Virus record (IMG/VR): IMGVR_UViG_3300043446_002563
Coordinates: 1-21,271 of that record
Origin: a virus
Length of the DNA: 21,271 nt
Strand: one strand, 5' to 3'
This document shows, piece after piece, positions 1-5,814 of this stretch. The notes under the pieces are model-generated. The model made no database searches. It was not told where the DNA came from and saw only the letters and a program-made list of their open reading frames with translations. The position numbers and the translations under genes were made by a program. Every line of letters starts with the position of its first letter. Position 1 is the first letter of the stretch.

Positions 1-83
1 CAATAAGCCATATGCTTTTCTGCATCTGGTGTTACGGAAACAAGTTTAACTTCTGGTTTCATAAATTCAAATTCATCAAGCAT
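1..83 (-). CDS. thyX: Flavin-dependent thymidylate synthase ThyX, N-terminal fragment
   Basis: This is the first 27 residues of a gene that runs off the left edge. The peptide starts MLDEFEFMKPEVKLVSVTP and continues DAEKHMAY, which matches my recollection of the start of cyanophage ThyX, where a short beta strand (VKLVSVTP) precedes an EK.-AY helix. ThyX makes dTMP from dUMP using FAD and methylenetetrahydrofolate, and supplies thymidine for phage replication. The ATG lies 5 nt after the stop of the acidic ORF upstream, with GAAAG as a modest ribosome site. The internal Met at residue 8 is an alternative start. The catalytic RHR motif lies outside the window, so the call rests on N-terminal resemblance only. 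Confidence 0.6.
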   Translation of the reverse strand, partial: MLDEFEFMKPEVKLVSVTPDAEKHMAY

Positions 84-88
84 TTCTT

Positions 89-331
89 TCACAGTCCATC
101 TCCATCATCGTCATTGGTCAGTTTATACTTTCTATTTATTTTTACTGGTCCATAGATATCATCGTCTTCCTCATCATAAAAGACTTCATCATAATCGCCA
201 ATATAAGGAGCAATCTCTTCATATTGAGGTTCTGGTTTATAAGAATCTATATCAGAATAGACTTCTGATTTAAGACACTCAACAAGAGACTCTAGATTCC
301 TTATGATTAGTTTAAGCTTTTCTTTATCCAT
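89..331 (-). CDS. Small acidic hypothetical protein (80 aa)
   Basis: I do not recognise this family. The first 25 residues (MDKEKLKLIIRNLESLVECL) look helical and basic/leucine-rich. The rest is very acidic, with a DEEDDD run near residue 55 and a DDDGDG tail. I chose the ATG at 331 over an upstream in-frame TTG at 340. The gene is the first one downstream of a strong sigma70-type promoter (TTGACT-N17-TATAAT) embedded in the preceding terminator, and it is followed within 5 nt by thyX. The two are therefore probably co-transcribed as an early unit. Its acidity could suit a DNA mimic or a binding partner, but that is speculation. Confidence 0.65.
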   Translation of the reverse strand: MDKEKLKLIIRNLESLVECLKSEVYSDIDSYKPEPQYEEIAPYIGDYDEVFYDEEDDDIYGPVKINRKYKLTNDDDGDGL

Positions 332-354
332 TAATATCAAACCTCACAAAGGTA

Positions 355-383
355 ATTATACATAAAAAAAAGAGGGGAGTCAA
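355..383 (-). promoter_or_regulatory. Sigma70-type promoter overlapping a terminator
   Basis: On the minus strand the -35 box TTGACT (378-383) and the -10 box TATAAT (355-360) are separated by exactly 17 bp. The -35 lies in the loop and first stem base of the terminator at 363-393, and the U tract forms most of the spacer. It would transcribe the acidic ORF and thyX. Confidence 0.75.
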
Positions 384-393
384 GTCCCCTCTT
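363..393 (-). terminator. Rho-independent terminator after the 32-aa gene
   Basis: A perfect 9-bp stem (AAGAGGGGA at 385-393 with its complement at 370-378, read on the minus strand) closes a 6-nt loop. Eight T residues follow, starting in the stem. It ends transcription of the two small genes at 396-631. Confidence 0.85.
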
Positions 394-395
394 AA

Positions 396-494
396 TCATT
401 TTGCTGCCACCAGAGTAGCAAGAGATGCTTTCTGACGCCTCTCTTCTTTCTGTTTTTGTTCTTTAATTAGTTGTAGGAAGTTGAGTTTTTTCAT
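396..494 (-). CDS. Small basic hypothetical protein (32 aa)
   Basis: The translation is MKKLNFLQLIKEQKQKEERR followed by QKASLATLVAAK. It is a short, charged, helix-forming peptide of no known function. Its ATG overlaps the stop of the preceding 45-aa gene by one base (TGATG), which suggests translational coupling. The stop lies 3 nt before a terminator stem. The exact fit between an upstream stop and a terminator supports a real gene despite its size. Confidence 0.6.
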   Translation of the reverse strand: MKKLNFLQLIKEQKQKEERRQKASLATLVAAK

Positions 495-631
495 CACTTA
501 TGCCCCTCTTTTACAAACTTAACACCACGATAGGTTTCGTCGTATTGTTGGGGTTGTTGCACCATTTGTTGTTGATATTCGATACGCTTTTGAGTATCAT
601 ATTCAACTCCTCTGTAAACAATTTTTGCCAT
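494..631 (-). CDS. DUF4278-like small protein (45 aa)
   Basis: The protein begins MAKIVYRGVEYDTQKR and repeats a related YRGVKFVKEG element near residue 34. The YRGV-x-Y core is typical of the DUF4278 family found in cyanobacteria and their phages; its function is unknown. The ATG is preceded at a good distance by AGGAGA. It is the first gene after the promoter at 776-804 and shares a TGATG junction with the 32-aa gene behind it. The family name comes from motif memory and was not searched. Confidence 0.7.
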   Translation of the reverse strand: MAKIVYRGVEYDTQKRIEYQQQMVQQPQQYDETYRGVKFVKEGHK

Positions 632-775
632 TGAATTTCTCCTAAAGAAATGAGAGTTTTAATTCCCGTTCCTTTGGGCGGCGTTTCCGTTCACTATTTC
701 CGAATAGCGAATGAACGATAATGCGTTCCGCGTCGTCCTACTTGCGTCCTCTAAAATGAGGATGAACGTAAGGTC
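632..775 (-). promoter_or_regulatory. Structured 5' leader (about 135 nt) of the DUF4278-like gene
   Basis: There is no ORF of note between the promoter -10 and the start codon at 631. On the minus strand the RNA could fold TCCTC-ATTTTA-GAGGA near the transcription start. Further down, CGTTCA/TGAACG encloses an inner CTATT/AATAG stem. The CGTTCA hexamer occurs twice. The length and pairing are unusual for a phage with very short gaps and suggest a regulatory leader or a small RNA. I do not recognise a known class. Confidence 0.4.
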
Positions 776-804
776 ATTATAGACCCGTTAGTATAGTTAG
801 GCAA
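776..804 (-). promoter_or_regulatory. Sigma70-type promoter for the 494-631 / 396-494 unit
   Basis: The -35 box TTGCCT (799-804) and the perfect -10 box TATAAT (776-781) are separated by 17 bp on the minus strand. It lies between speD and the small-gene pair. Confidence 0.7.
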
Positions 805-810
805 GAACTT

Positions 811-828
811 TTGTAACTTTTGTTACAA
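811..828 (-). repeat. Perfect 7-bp inverted repeat after speD
   Basis: On the minus strand TTGTAAC-AAAA-GTTACAA immediately follows the speD stop codon and sits just upstream of the promoter -35. There is no T tract, so it is not a classical terminator. It could be a weak terminator, an RNA end-protecting hairpin or a protein-binding site. Confidence 0.45.
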
Positions 829-1155
829 TTATCTTTCAATATAACTCAAAGTATGACTTTGAGCAAAAAGTTGATGAATGATAATATCACATCCAATTTT
901 TGGATTACAATCTCCACAGGTATATACATCTACTGCTGCCTTACCTTCCTCTGGCCATGTATGAATACTAATATGACTTTCTGAAAGTAAACAGAGAACG
1001 GTAACTCCTTGTGGTTCAAACTTCTTTGAAATAGTTTGAACTATTGTAGCACCGCTTGCAACTGCTGCATTTTCCAATAAGTCTATAAGACAACGCTCGT
1101 CGTCCAAAAGAACAAACGAGCATCCATACAAGTTAAGTAGATAATGCTTCCCCAT
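829..1155 (-). CDS. speD: S-adenosylmethionine decarboxylase proenzyme
   Basis: SpeD decarboxylates S-adenosylmethionine to give the aminopropyl donor for spermidine synthesis. The 108-aa protein is the short bacterial/archaeal class. It contains the self-processing motif LLSESHISIHTWPEE (residues about 56-70), where the Ser of ESH becomes the pyruvoyl group, and the conserved VDVYTCGDC (about 75-83) with the catalytic Cys. The gene starts one base before the stop of the 70-aa gene and ends in a short inverted repeat. speD is a known auxiliary metabolic gene of T4-like cyanophages. No speE is visible here, so decarboxylated SAM would be used by host enzymes. Confidence 0.95.
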   Translation of the reverse strand: MGKHYLLNLYGCSFVLLDDERCLIDLLENAAVASGATIVQTISKKFEPQGVTVLCLLSESHISIHTWPEEGKAAVDVYTCGDCNPKIGCDIIIHQLFAQSHTLSYIER

Positions 1156-1156
1156 T

Positions 1157-1369
1157 TTACAGTGGATTCTCCTCCGCTTCCTTAATCAATGAACTCACAA
1201 TCTCTTCTGTGCCGTCCATTGTTTTGATAGCGAACAGAGATGACTTTTGATATTTTTTAATTTGTTTATATTTCTTTAGAACAATATCTATATTATCTAA
1301 ATCAATAGTAATTTTTGCGTCTTTTCCAATTCTATTTTCTTTTCCTTGACCACCAAATCCTGCACTCAT
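1157..1369 (-). CDS. Hypothetical protein (70 aa) upstream of speD
   Basis: I do not recognise it. The N-terminus is a glycine-rich MSAGFGGQGKENRIG. The rest is lysine-rich and probably helical (DIVLKKYKQIKKYQK), ending in an acidic SSLIKEAEENPL. The ATG overlaps the stop of the upstream 112-aa gene in an ATGA junction, and its stop lies 1 nt from the speD ATG, so it is part of one co-translated string of phage genes. Confidence 0.75.
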   Translation of the reverse strand: MSAGFGGQGKENRIGKDAKITIDLDNIDIVLKKYKQIKKYQKSSLFAIKTMDGTEEIVSSLIKEAEENPL

Positions 1370-1704
1370 TTTCTTTTCTTTTTTTCAGGTTGTTTTGTCC
1401 CCCAAAGTCTTGGGTTAGTTCTTCCATATCCAAAATCAATTTTTTGAACTGATCCAGGACCATACTTATCATAGTACATATCAAATAGACTAACTCTTTT
1501 ATGGCAACGTGTTAGATCTAGATATTGTTTTCCATCAACATTATACCAAATCAAATATGCATCATTAGGAAACGATGTGTCTTTTGCTTTTTCAAGCGTA
1601 GTTTTTTCTAAAAGAATTTGACATCCATACTCATGGGGCAGAATTTCTTTTTCTTTTTTTGGTGATTCTGCCATTTTTTTCTTCGCTCCCACAGTTACTG
1701 TCAT
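1366..1704 (-). CDS. Conserved-looking phage protein, function unknown (112 aa)
   Basis: The start is taken at 1704 (MTVTVGAKKK) rather than the longer 1719 form. A strong GGAGG lies 7 nt upstream of 1704, and this ATG overlaps the upstream stop as ATGA. A lysine-rich N-terminus precedes a compact domain at residues 25-100 with aromatic motifs (YLIWYNVDGKQYLDLTRC, LFDMYYDKYG, FGYGRTNPRLWG), followed by a KKKRK tail. The composition fits a nucleic-acid-associated protein. I recognise no family. Confidence 0.75.
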   Translation of the reverse strand: MTVTVGAKKKMAESPKKEKEILPHEYGCQILLEKTTLEKAKDTSFPNDAYLIWYNVDGKQYLDLTRCHKRVSLFDMYYDKYGPGSVQKIDFGYGRTNPRLWGTKQPEKKKRK

Positions 1705-2273
1705 GAACGTCCTCCCCATTGAATATCGGGATAGGATTCACTGACAATTTCTTTTGTTATTTTATATTTAGTTTGAAGTCTCTTATCTTTAACAAGCACT
1801 AAAATTTCTGCTTCTCTTGGATGGAGACCTTCAAGGATATTAATAAACATCGTTTCTCTACGAAGAGAACTCAATTCATTATTTCCTCCTCTTACGAAAT
1901 TATAAAACATAGTATATTCTTTTCGAATCGTAGATCTTCCTTGATCCATAGATCCTAAAGAATTAGAACTAAGTTCATCCATTTTAGACACTGCATCATT
2001 AATTTTAGAACTTAATGTTCCACTATATGAGGTTTGTTCTCCTGCACTAGCGTAAGGAACATCTCCTTCAGGAAGTAATGAGATAATAGATTCATCAAAA
2101 TTCCAAATTAAAATCGTTTTAAGTGAAGGATCTTCATATTTTTGAAGTACCTCTACTTTTTTTGCATTTGTCCTTTGCTTTGAAGCAAGGTCTAAAACTT
2201 CAAAAGCAAAAGGGTTAACAGGAAGAGATGCTACTGTTTCTTCAGTCTTCTTCCTCGTCTTCGTAGTCGTCAT
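1701..2273 (-). CDS. Phage protein of the DUF6433 type, function unknown (190 aa)
   Basis: The protein reads PVNPFAFEVLDLASKQ near residue 20 and ILIWNFDESIISLLP near 55. It then has a helical C-terminal half with KEYTMFYNFVRGGNNELSSL and FINILEGLHPREAEIL. This looks like the family annotated DUF6433 in T4-like cyanophages, though the family name is from memory. The ATG at 2273 (MTTTKTRKK) is preferred over a longer start at 2294. Both lie inside the 3' end of the membrane-protein gene upstream, an overlap of about 30 nt. The stop forms an ATGA junction with the next gene. Confidence 0.75.
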   Translation of the reverse strand: MTTTKTRKKTEETVASLPVNPFAFEVLDLASKQRTNAKKVEVLQKYEDPSLKTILIWNFDESIISLLPEGDVPYASAGEQTSYSGTLSSKINDAVSKMDELSSNSLGSMDQGRSTIRKEYTMFYNFVRGGNNELSSLRRETMFINILEGLHPREAEILVLVKDKRLQTKYKITKEIVSESYPDIQWGGRS

Positions 2274-2475
2274 AATTGTAATCGCTATTTTCAAATGTTA
2301 CTGCAACTATTTCGTCAGGGATCACCTGCCCATTTTCATCAAAGAACTCTGGATGCAAATAAGGAGGTTTATTTTCTATTAGGTGCCTGTATGTCAACCA
2401 ACCTATTATACCCCCAACCATAAAAAAGAGCAAAGTGAACATTACTGAGAATGTTATTACATATGCTGTTTCCAT
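2242..2475 (-). CDS. Small membrane protein with acidic tail (77 aa)
   Basis: One clear transmembrane segment covers residues 4-28 (VITFSVMFTLLFFMVGGIIGW). A short loop YRHLIENKPPYLHPEFFDENG follows, then a strongly acidic tail ending DYEDEEED. By the positive-inside rule the tail may lie in the cytoplasm. A GGAG ribosome site precedes the ATG. The 3' end overlaps the next gene. No family is recognised; holin-like or membrane-anchor roles are possible but unsupported. Confidence 0.75.
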   Translation of the reverse strand: METAYVITFSVMFTLLFFMVGGIIGWLTYRHLIENKPPYLHPEFFDENGQVIPDEIVAVTFENSDYNYDDYEDEEED

Positions 2476-2494
2476 TTTTCTTTCTCCAGAGAGT

Positions 2495-2701
2495 TTATTT
2501 TTTCCTTATATCAAAGTGAAATTCTATAAAAAAGTGAAACTCTCTTTGAAAAAGAGAGATCATTTTACCAAACTTCACTTGAAAAGTCTTTGGTTTTGGT
2601 GATCTCTTCCTCCTATTCCTAAGTAATAATTCAACACCTCTATTAATTTGAGGTTCTGACTTATTTAGTTTTCTTTTTTCTCCTTCCTGGTCTTCTATCA
2701 T
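2495..2701 (-). CDS. Small basic phage protein (68 aa)
   Basis: The start at 2701 (MIEDQEGEKRK) has GGAG 8 nt upstream and is preferred over a TTG at 2725. The gene starts 41 nt inside the 3' end of the 119-aa gene. A basic centre (LLLRNRRKRSPKPK) is followed by KTFQVKFGKMISLF and aromatic REFHFFIEFHF ending in RKK. The order of basic and amphipathic aromatic stretches suggests binding to nucleic acid or to a partner. I have the impression this C-terminal motif recurs in cyanophages but cannot name it. Confidence 0.6.
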   Translation of the reverse strand: MIEDQEGEKRKLNKSEPQINRGVELLLRNRRKRSPKPKTFQVKFGKMISLFQREFHFFIEFHFDIRKK

Positions 2702-3020
2702 GGTCGTATCTCCAGGCATCTTCAAGAATATTATACAAATAATTTCTTATCTTTCTTGCTTGTGGTTTTGGAATATATCCATATGCTTCACGAAGTTGCT
2801 TATGAACTTCATCTGCCCCACCCTCAAGATAATCATCCAAGTCCATCACAAGTTCGTTTATTTCATTAGCCGTTGGACTTTCAATGAACTCTTTAACTTC
2901 TAATCTTTTTGTTCCACGATCTTTCAAATAATCATAAAAACTCAAAACAAATTTACCATTAAAAGCAAAATCAATTGCTTTTTCAACATCATTATAGACT
3001 TCGTGAAATGTACTTTCCAT
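2661..3020 (-). CDS. Hypothetical phage protein (119 aa)
   Basis: This is an all-helical, charged protein: STFHEVYNDVEKAIDFAF at the N-terminus, an acidic ELVMDLDDYLEGGADE around residues 56-71, then QARKIRNYLYNILEDAW and a very basic tail RRPGRRKKKTK. The ATG overlaps the glutaredoxin stop by one base (TAATG). The downstream small basic gene begins inside its 3' end. The function is not recognised. Confidence 0.75.
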   Translation of the reverse strand: MESTFHEVYNDVEKAIDFAFNGKFVLSFYDYLKDRGTKRLEVKEFIESPTANEINELVMDLDDYLEGGADEVHKQLREAYGYIPKPQARKIRNYLYNILEDAWRYDHDRRPGRRKKKTK

Positions 3021-3256
3021 TAAACTAAATTTTGCTCCCTAAGGTATTGAACTGTATCTGTACAACCACCAATATGTTTATCATCTACAATCACCTGGGG
3101 GAAAGTAGATCCTTGACCAAACTCAGAGTAAAATTCTTCTCTTGTAAAATCTTCATTTAACTTATAAACTACGTGTTGTAATTCTGCTAATTGCAAAACC
3201 TGTTCTACTTTTGAACAATATGGACAACCATCTTTTGAATAAACCGTAAATTTCAT
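3020..3256 (-). CDS. grx: Glutaredoxin
   Basis: This small thiol-disulfide oxidoreductase would reduce protein or glutathione disulfides, and in T4-like phages it can feed ribonucleotide reductase. From the ATG at 3256 (MKFTVYSKDG) the 78-aa protein has the dithiol site CPYC at residues 11-14. It also has the cis-proline region STFPQVIVDDKHIGG (about 50-64), which binds the substrate, and a closing helix. This matches a complete glutaredoxin fold. The longer start at 3268 is a TTG and adds only four residues. It heads the string of overlapping genes that ends with speD, downstream of the terminator at 3295-3325. Confidence 0.93.
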   Translation of the reverse strand: MKFTVYSKDGCPYCSKVEQVLQLAELQHVVYKLNEDFTREEFYSEFGQGSTFPQVIVDDKHIGGCTDTVQYLREQNLV

Positions 3257-3294
3257 AATTTGAAACAAAGTATTAACTTATTTTATATATTAAA

Positions 3295-3325
3295 ACAAAA
3301 AATGGAGAGGATTTCTCCCCTCCAT
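3295..3325 (-). terminator. Terminator after the repeat-rich ORF
   Basis: On the minus strand ATGGAGGGG (3317-3325) pairs with CCTCTCCAT (3302-3310) in a 9-bp stem with one G-U and a 6-nt loop, followed by a T tract. Confidence 0.85.
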
Positions 3326-3355
3326 CATAACACCCGAACAATTAAAAGTCAAAAA

Positions 3356-4945
3356 TCACATATCTAAACCATAATCTTCTTGATACACATCATCAATAGG
3401 TGGAAAATCTACATTATCCTGAAAGTCAATATTATATTCTGGATATTCTACATAAGGATCTTCATTTTCCAAAATAAGTTCTGGTTGATGATTATCTGAC
3501 GGATGATCTTCTAAGAATTTGTCTATAAGGTCTGCAGTATTTCCGTCAGGAGTTTCATCATTTTCAGCGTTATTGTTAGGTCCTGAGTTACCTGGAGCAT
3601 CTTGATCTCCATTACCCCATCCGTTGTTACCTTTACTTTCTGAGTTTCCTCCACCTCCTCCATTATCATTATCATCATTATTATTTGGATTTTTATCTTC
3701 TTTAGGTCCATCATTCTTCATATCGCCTGGTGGTTGATTTGGTTCTGGGTCTTGTCCATCTTGATGATTTCCTTTTCCAGGATTATCTGATGCCCCAGTT
3801 TCACCATCCCAAGGAGAATTACCCACTTCCTTATCATTACCAGGATTACTACCAACATCTTCTGGATTTGGATCTTCTGGTTCCTCAGGATCTTCTAAAT
3901 CTTCATCATTCTCCGCATTATTATTTGGCCCTGAATTGCCAGGAGCATCCTGATCCCCATTTCCAAATCCATTATTCCCGTCATTATTTGGAGACCCATC
4001 ATTGCCATTACCATTCCCATTTTGGTGAGAATTACCTTGTTCTCCTGGAGTTTCATCATTCTCCGCATTATTATTTGAACCTGAATTTCCAGGAGCATCC
4101 TGGTCTCCATTTCCAAATCCATTATTTTCTTTATCCTTATCTTTAGGGTCTTCTGGATCTTCGGGGTCTTCTGGATCTTCGGGGTCTTCTGGATCTTCGG
4201 GGTCTTCTGGATCTTCGGGGTCTTCTGGATCTTCGGGGTCTTCTGGATCTTCGGGGTCTTCTGGATCTTCAGGATCAACAGGAGGATCAACTGGAGGTTC
4301 CTCAGGATCAACAGGAGGATCAACTGGAGGTTCCTCAGGATCTACAGGAGGATCAACTGGTGGATCAACTGGAGGTTCCTCAGGATCAACAGGAGGATCA
4401 ACTGGAGGTTCCTCAGGATCTACAGGAGGATCAACTGGTGGATCAACTGGAGGTTCCTCAGGATCTACAGGAGGATCAACTGGTGGGTCCAGTGGAGGAA
4501 CTACTGGAGGTTCTAGAGTAGGAATTACAGGTTCTTGTGGATCTTGTCTATCAGGAACCTCAGGACTATTACTGACACCGACAGGGATATTAACAGTGTC
4601 AGGTAAGTTATTAGTATTGGCATTTGGTGGTCTTGATGGATCGTTTAATGGAACTTCTGAGTTGATATTTTGTTGATTAGGAACTCTTTCATTCAAAGCA
4701 AAATCACTTCCACCAGAAGCAAGGTCTTGTGGATTATTAATACCAAGATCAGAGTTTATCTCAGCAGTTGCTTCTACTTCACCAACACGAATTGGATTTA
4801 CCTGTTCTACTGGAGTATTATCTCCTCCCTTTCCCCCTGGAGTATAACCTTCTGCAAAACGAGCAGCAGCATTAGGATCGTGAATAGTTGGATCCTGTGC
4901 TTGCTGATTTGTTCTTTGCGTTTCTTCAAGTTGTAGTTCTTCCAT
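3356..4945 (-). CDS. Repeat-rich proline/acidic protein (529 aa)
   Basis: No enzyme domain is visible. Residues 1-140 are a mixed N-terminal region. Residues about 145-230 are proline-rich repeats of PPVDP and EEPPVDP units. Residues about 230-267 are a pure EDP tandem. The remainder is Asn/Gly-rich and carries three copies of a module with core GNGDQDAPGNSG followed by NNNAEND (first one NNGFG-, last one NNGWG-). The C-terminal 50 residues (ELILENEDPYVEYPEYN...) are acidic and unique. It has no signal peptide or membrane span and almost no cysteine. A GGAG ribosome site and a late-type CTAAATA motif lie upstream, and a strong terminator follows, so it is a separate, probably late, unit. A virion surface, spacer or decoration protein is plausible. 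The GNGDQDAPG module recalls cell-surface proteins of bacteria. Identity is unknown. Confidence 0.8.
   Translation of the reverse strand: MEELQLEETQRTNQQAQDPTIHDPNAAARFAEGYTPGGKGGDNTPVEQVNPIRVGEVEATAEINSDLGINNPQDLASGGSDFALNERVPNQQNINSEVPLNDPSRPPNANTNNLPDTVNIPVGVSNSPEVPDRQDPQEPVIPTLEPPVVPPLDPPVDPPVDPEEPPVDPPVDPPVDPEEPPVDPPVDPEEPPVDPPVDPPVDPEEPPVDPPVDPEEPPVDPPVDPEDPEDPEDPEDPEDPEDPEDPEDPEDPEDPEDPEDPEDPEDPKDKDKENNGFGNGDQDAPGNSGSNNNAENDETPGEQGNSHQNGNGNGNDGSPNNDGNNGFGNGDQDAPGNSGPNNNAENDEDLEDPEEPEDPNPEDVGSNPGNDKEVGNSPWDGETGASDNPGKGNHQDGQDPEPNQPPGDMKNDGPKEDKNPNNNDDNDNGGGGGNSESKGNNGWGNGDQDAPGNSGPNNNAENDETPDGNTADLIDKFLEDHPSDNHQPELILENEDPYVEYPEYNIDFQDNVDFPPIDDVYQEDYGLDM
4146..4270. repeat. 18-bp perfect tandem repeat (about 6.9 copies)
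   Basis: The unit GGGTCTTCTGGATCTTCG on the plus strand is repeated without a mismatch from 4146 to 4270. It encodes the EDP run in the minus-strand ORF (6 residues per unit). Perfect identity suggests recent expansion by slippage and likely copy-number variation between isolates. Confidence 0.95.
4271..4500. repeat. Degenerate GGATCAAC-based tandem repeats coding PPVDP
   Basis: Units built from AGGATCAAC/TGGAGG(A/T) alternate in higher-order blocks of about 36 and 51 bp, giving PPVDP and PEEPPVDP protein repeats. Small base differences (ACA/ACT/TCT) between copies show that they are older than the adjacent 18-bp array. Confidence 0.85.
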
Positions 4946-4972
4946 AATCTAATCTCCAATTACATTCAAGTA

Positions 4973-4980
4973 TTATTTAG
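4973..4980 (-). promoter_or_regulatory. Candidate T4-type late promoter (CTAAATAA)
   Basis: On the minus strand CTAAATAA lies 28 nt upstream of the repeat-rich ORF and overlaps the stop codon of the 36-aa gene. The match to TATAAATA is good but not perfect. Confidence 0.45.
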
Positions 4981-5083
4981 TTTTTTGAGTTGATTTGATA
5001 GGTTTTGCTGGAGGTCTATAAAGACCTGGCCAAGTATCTCTAATGATTTCTGCTAGTTTATAAGGTGTAGTGGAGGTTATCAT
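4973..5083 (-). CDS. Small hypothetical protein (36 aa)
   Basis: The peptide is MITSTTPYKLAEIIRDTWPG followed by LYRPPAKPIKSTQKTK: an amphipathic helix with a proline-rich basic tail. Its ATG overlaps the stop of the 24-aa membrane peptide in an ATGA junction. The same frame stays open upstream of the ATG into the endonuclease gene (YVYNVRHTRL...), so it may also be the tail of a larger, now disrupted gene. The protein-like composition supports coding. No family is known. Confidence 0.5.
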   Translation of the reverse strand: MITSTTPYKLAEIIRDTWPGLYRPPAKPIKSTQKTK

Positions 5084-5154
5084 AAGTCTTGTGTGACGGA
5101 CATTATAAACATAAAGAAACCAAATGCTATGAAGAATGTGAGGATGAGGAGCAT
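5080..5154 (-). CDS. Candidate 24-aa single-span membrane peptide
   Basis: MLLILTFFIAFGFFMFIMSV plus TQDL is almost entirely a transmembrane helix. Its start lies 28 nt inside the 3' end of the GIY-YIG gene, and its stop overlaps the start of the 36-aa gene (ATGA). It has no obvious ribosome site. It could be a true small membrane protein or chance hydrophobic sequence; the coupled junction favours the former. Confidence 0.4.
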   Translation of the reverse strand: MLLILTFFIAFGFFMFIMSVTQDL

Positions 5155-5741
5155 AGTTTTTGATTTGCGTATTCTATAACTTCCTGTATTGGTAGTTCTT
5201 TTGAGAAGTGCTCCGAACCACCTATTATACCATCAATTTTATTTTGGTGACATTTGTATCTATCTAGAATATATCTTTCACAATCAAATACTTCTTTATG
5301 TGATGCTTTCCATTCACCAAGTTCTTTTATAGTTTCAGTAAATCTATATTTTATTCCGTGGAAAGACCTACCAATCTTATAAGTTCCATAAATGGTTTCA
5401 ATAAAATACAAGTAGTCTTCTCTATCAGACCACTCTTCCTTAAAACCAAAAAATCCATAACTTTTTGATACACCAACAGTTCCAGCATTCCAAGTTGGTT
5501 TCCCAAATGCAGGATTATTTTTTCCAACTTTTGATTTTCTCTTACAACAAAATGCTTCACCACCTTTCTCATAAGTTACAATAAAGTTTCTTATACTCAT
5601 ATTTCTCTGACCTGTGCAGGGGCAACTAACAACAACATCAGTTGACCTACGAACAAGTTTTTCTGGGAGATAAATTACTTCTAATTTTCTACGCTTACAT
5701 TCAGTTATTACTAGGTTATGTAAATCCATAAGGTTGCTCAT
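5127..5741 (-). CDS. Free-standing GIY-YIG-like homing endonuclease
   Basis: The 204-aa protein has an N-terminal region with paired cysteines (CPC at about 41-43, CC near 65) resembling a zinc-binding or DNA-binding element. A NUMOD3-like motif GKNNPAFGKPTWNAG (about 73-87) follows. Then comes a domain reading DYLYFIETIYGTYKIGRS with a downstream Arg (KYRF), as in the YLY-I...YKIG.S...R core of the GIY-YIG/T5orf172 superfamily. The last residues (QKLCSSSSHSS) look like read-through into older sequence. It sits 73 nt after the psbA stop, has its own late promoter TATAAATA at 5755-5762, and lies near the ORF-less psbA intron 2. By analogy with S-PM2, where a free-standing endonuclease next to psbA cuts the intron site (F-CphI), it may mobilise intron 2. 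Nuclease class is moderately certain; the target is inferred. Confidence 0.75.
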   Translation of the reverse strand: MSNLMDLHNLVITECKRRKLEVIYLPEKLVRRSTDVVVSCPCTGQRNMSIRNFIVTYEKGGEAFCCKRKSKVGKNNPAFGKPTWNAGTVGVSKSYGFFGFKEEWSDREDYLYFIETIYGTYKIGRSFHGIKYRFTETIKELGEWKASHKEVFDCERYILDRYKCHQNKIDGIIGGSEHFSKELPIQEVIEYANQKLCSSSSHSS

Positions 5742-5754
5742 AACTTTCCATAAC

Positions 5755-5762
5755 TATTTATA
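5755..5762 (-). promoter_or_regulatory. T4-type late promoter for the GIY-YIG gene (TATAAATA)
   Basis: An exact TATAAATA on the minus strand ends 13 nt before the start codon at 5741. The predicted leader would be only about 7 nt, containing GGAAAG. Confidence 0.7.
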
Positions 5763-5763
5763 C

Positions 5764-5792
5764 AATATACCATAAAAAAAGAGACCTGTAAA
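5764..5792 (-). promoter_or_regulatory. Candidate sigma70 promoter inside the psbA terminator
   Basis: TTTACA (5787-5792) forms the whole terminator loop, and TATATT (5764-5769) follows after exactly 17 bp on the minus strand. It would give the endonuclease gene an early promoter in addition to the late one. Confidence 0.5.
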
Positions 5793-5801
5793 GGTCTCTT
5801 T
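5774..5801 (-). terminator. psbA terminator
   Basis: AAAGAGACC (5793-5801) pairs perfectly with GGTCTCTTT (5778-5786) around the 6-nt loop TTTACA, followed by a T tract. It lies 13 nt after the psbA stop codon. Confidence 0.9.
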
Positions 5802-5814
5802 GATTATTAGAAAC

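Noticed and set aside
3279-3287. TATAAAATA before the glutaredoxin gene as a late promoter
   Set aside because: It has an extra A compared with TATAAATA and the region is generally AT-rich; not distinguishable from chance.
4146-4500. Regularly spaced repeats, possible CRISPR-like array
   Set aside because: The units are direct tandem repeats without spacers and are entirely in frame within a 529-aa ORF.
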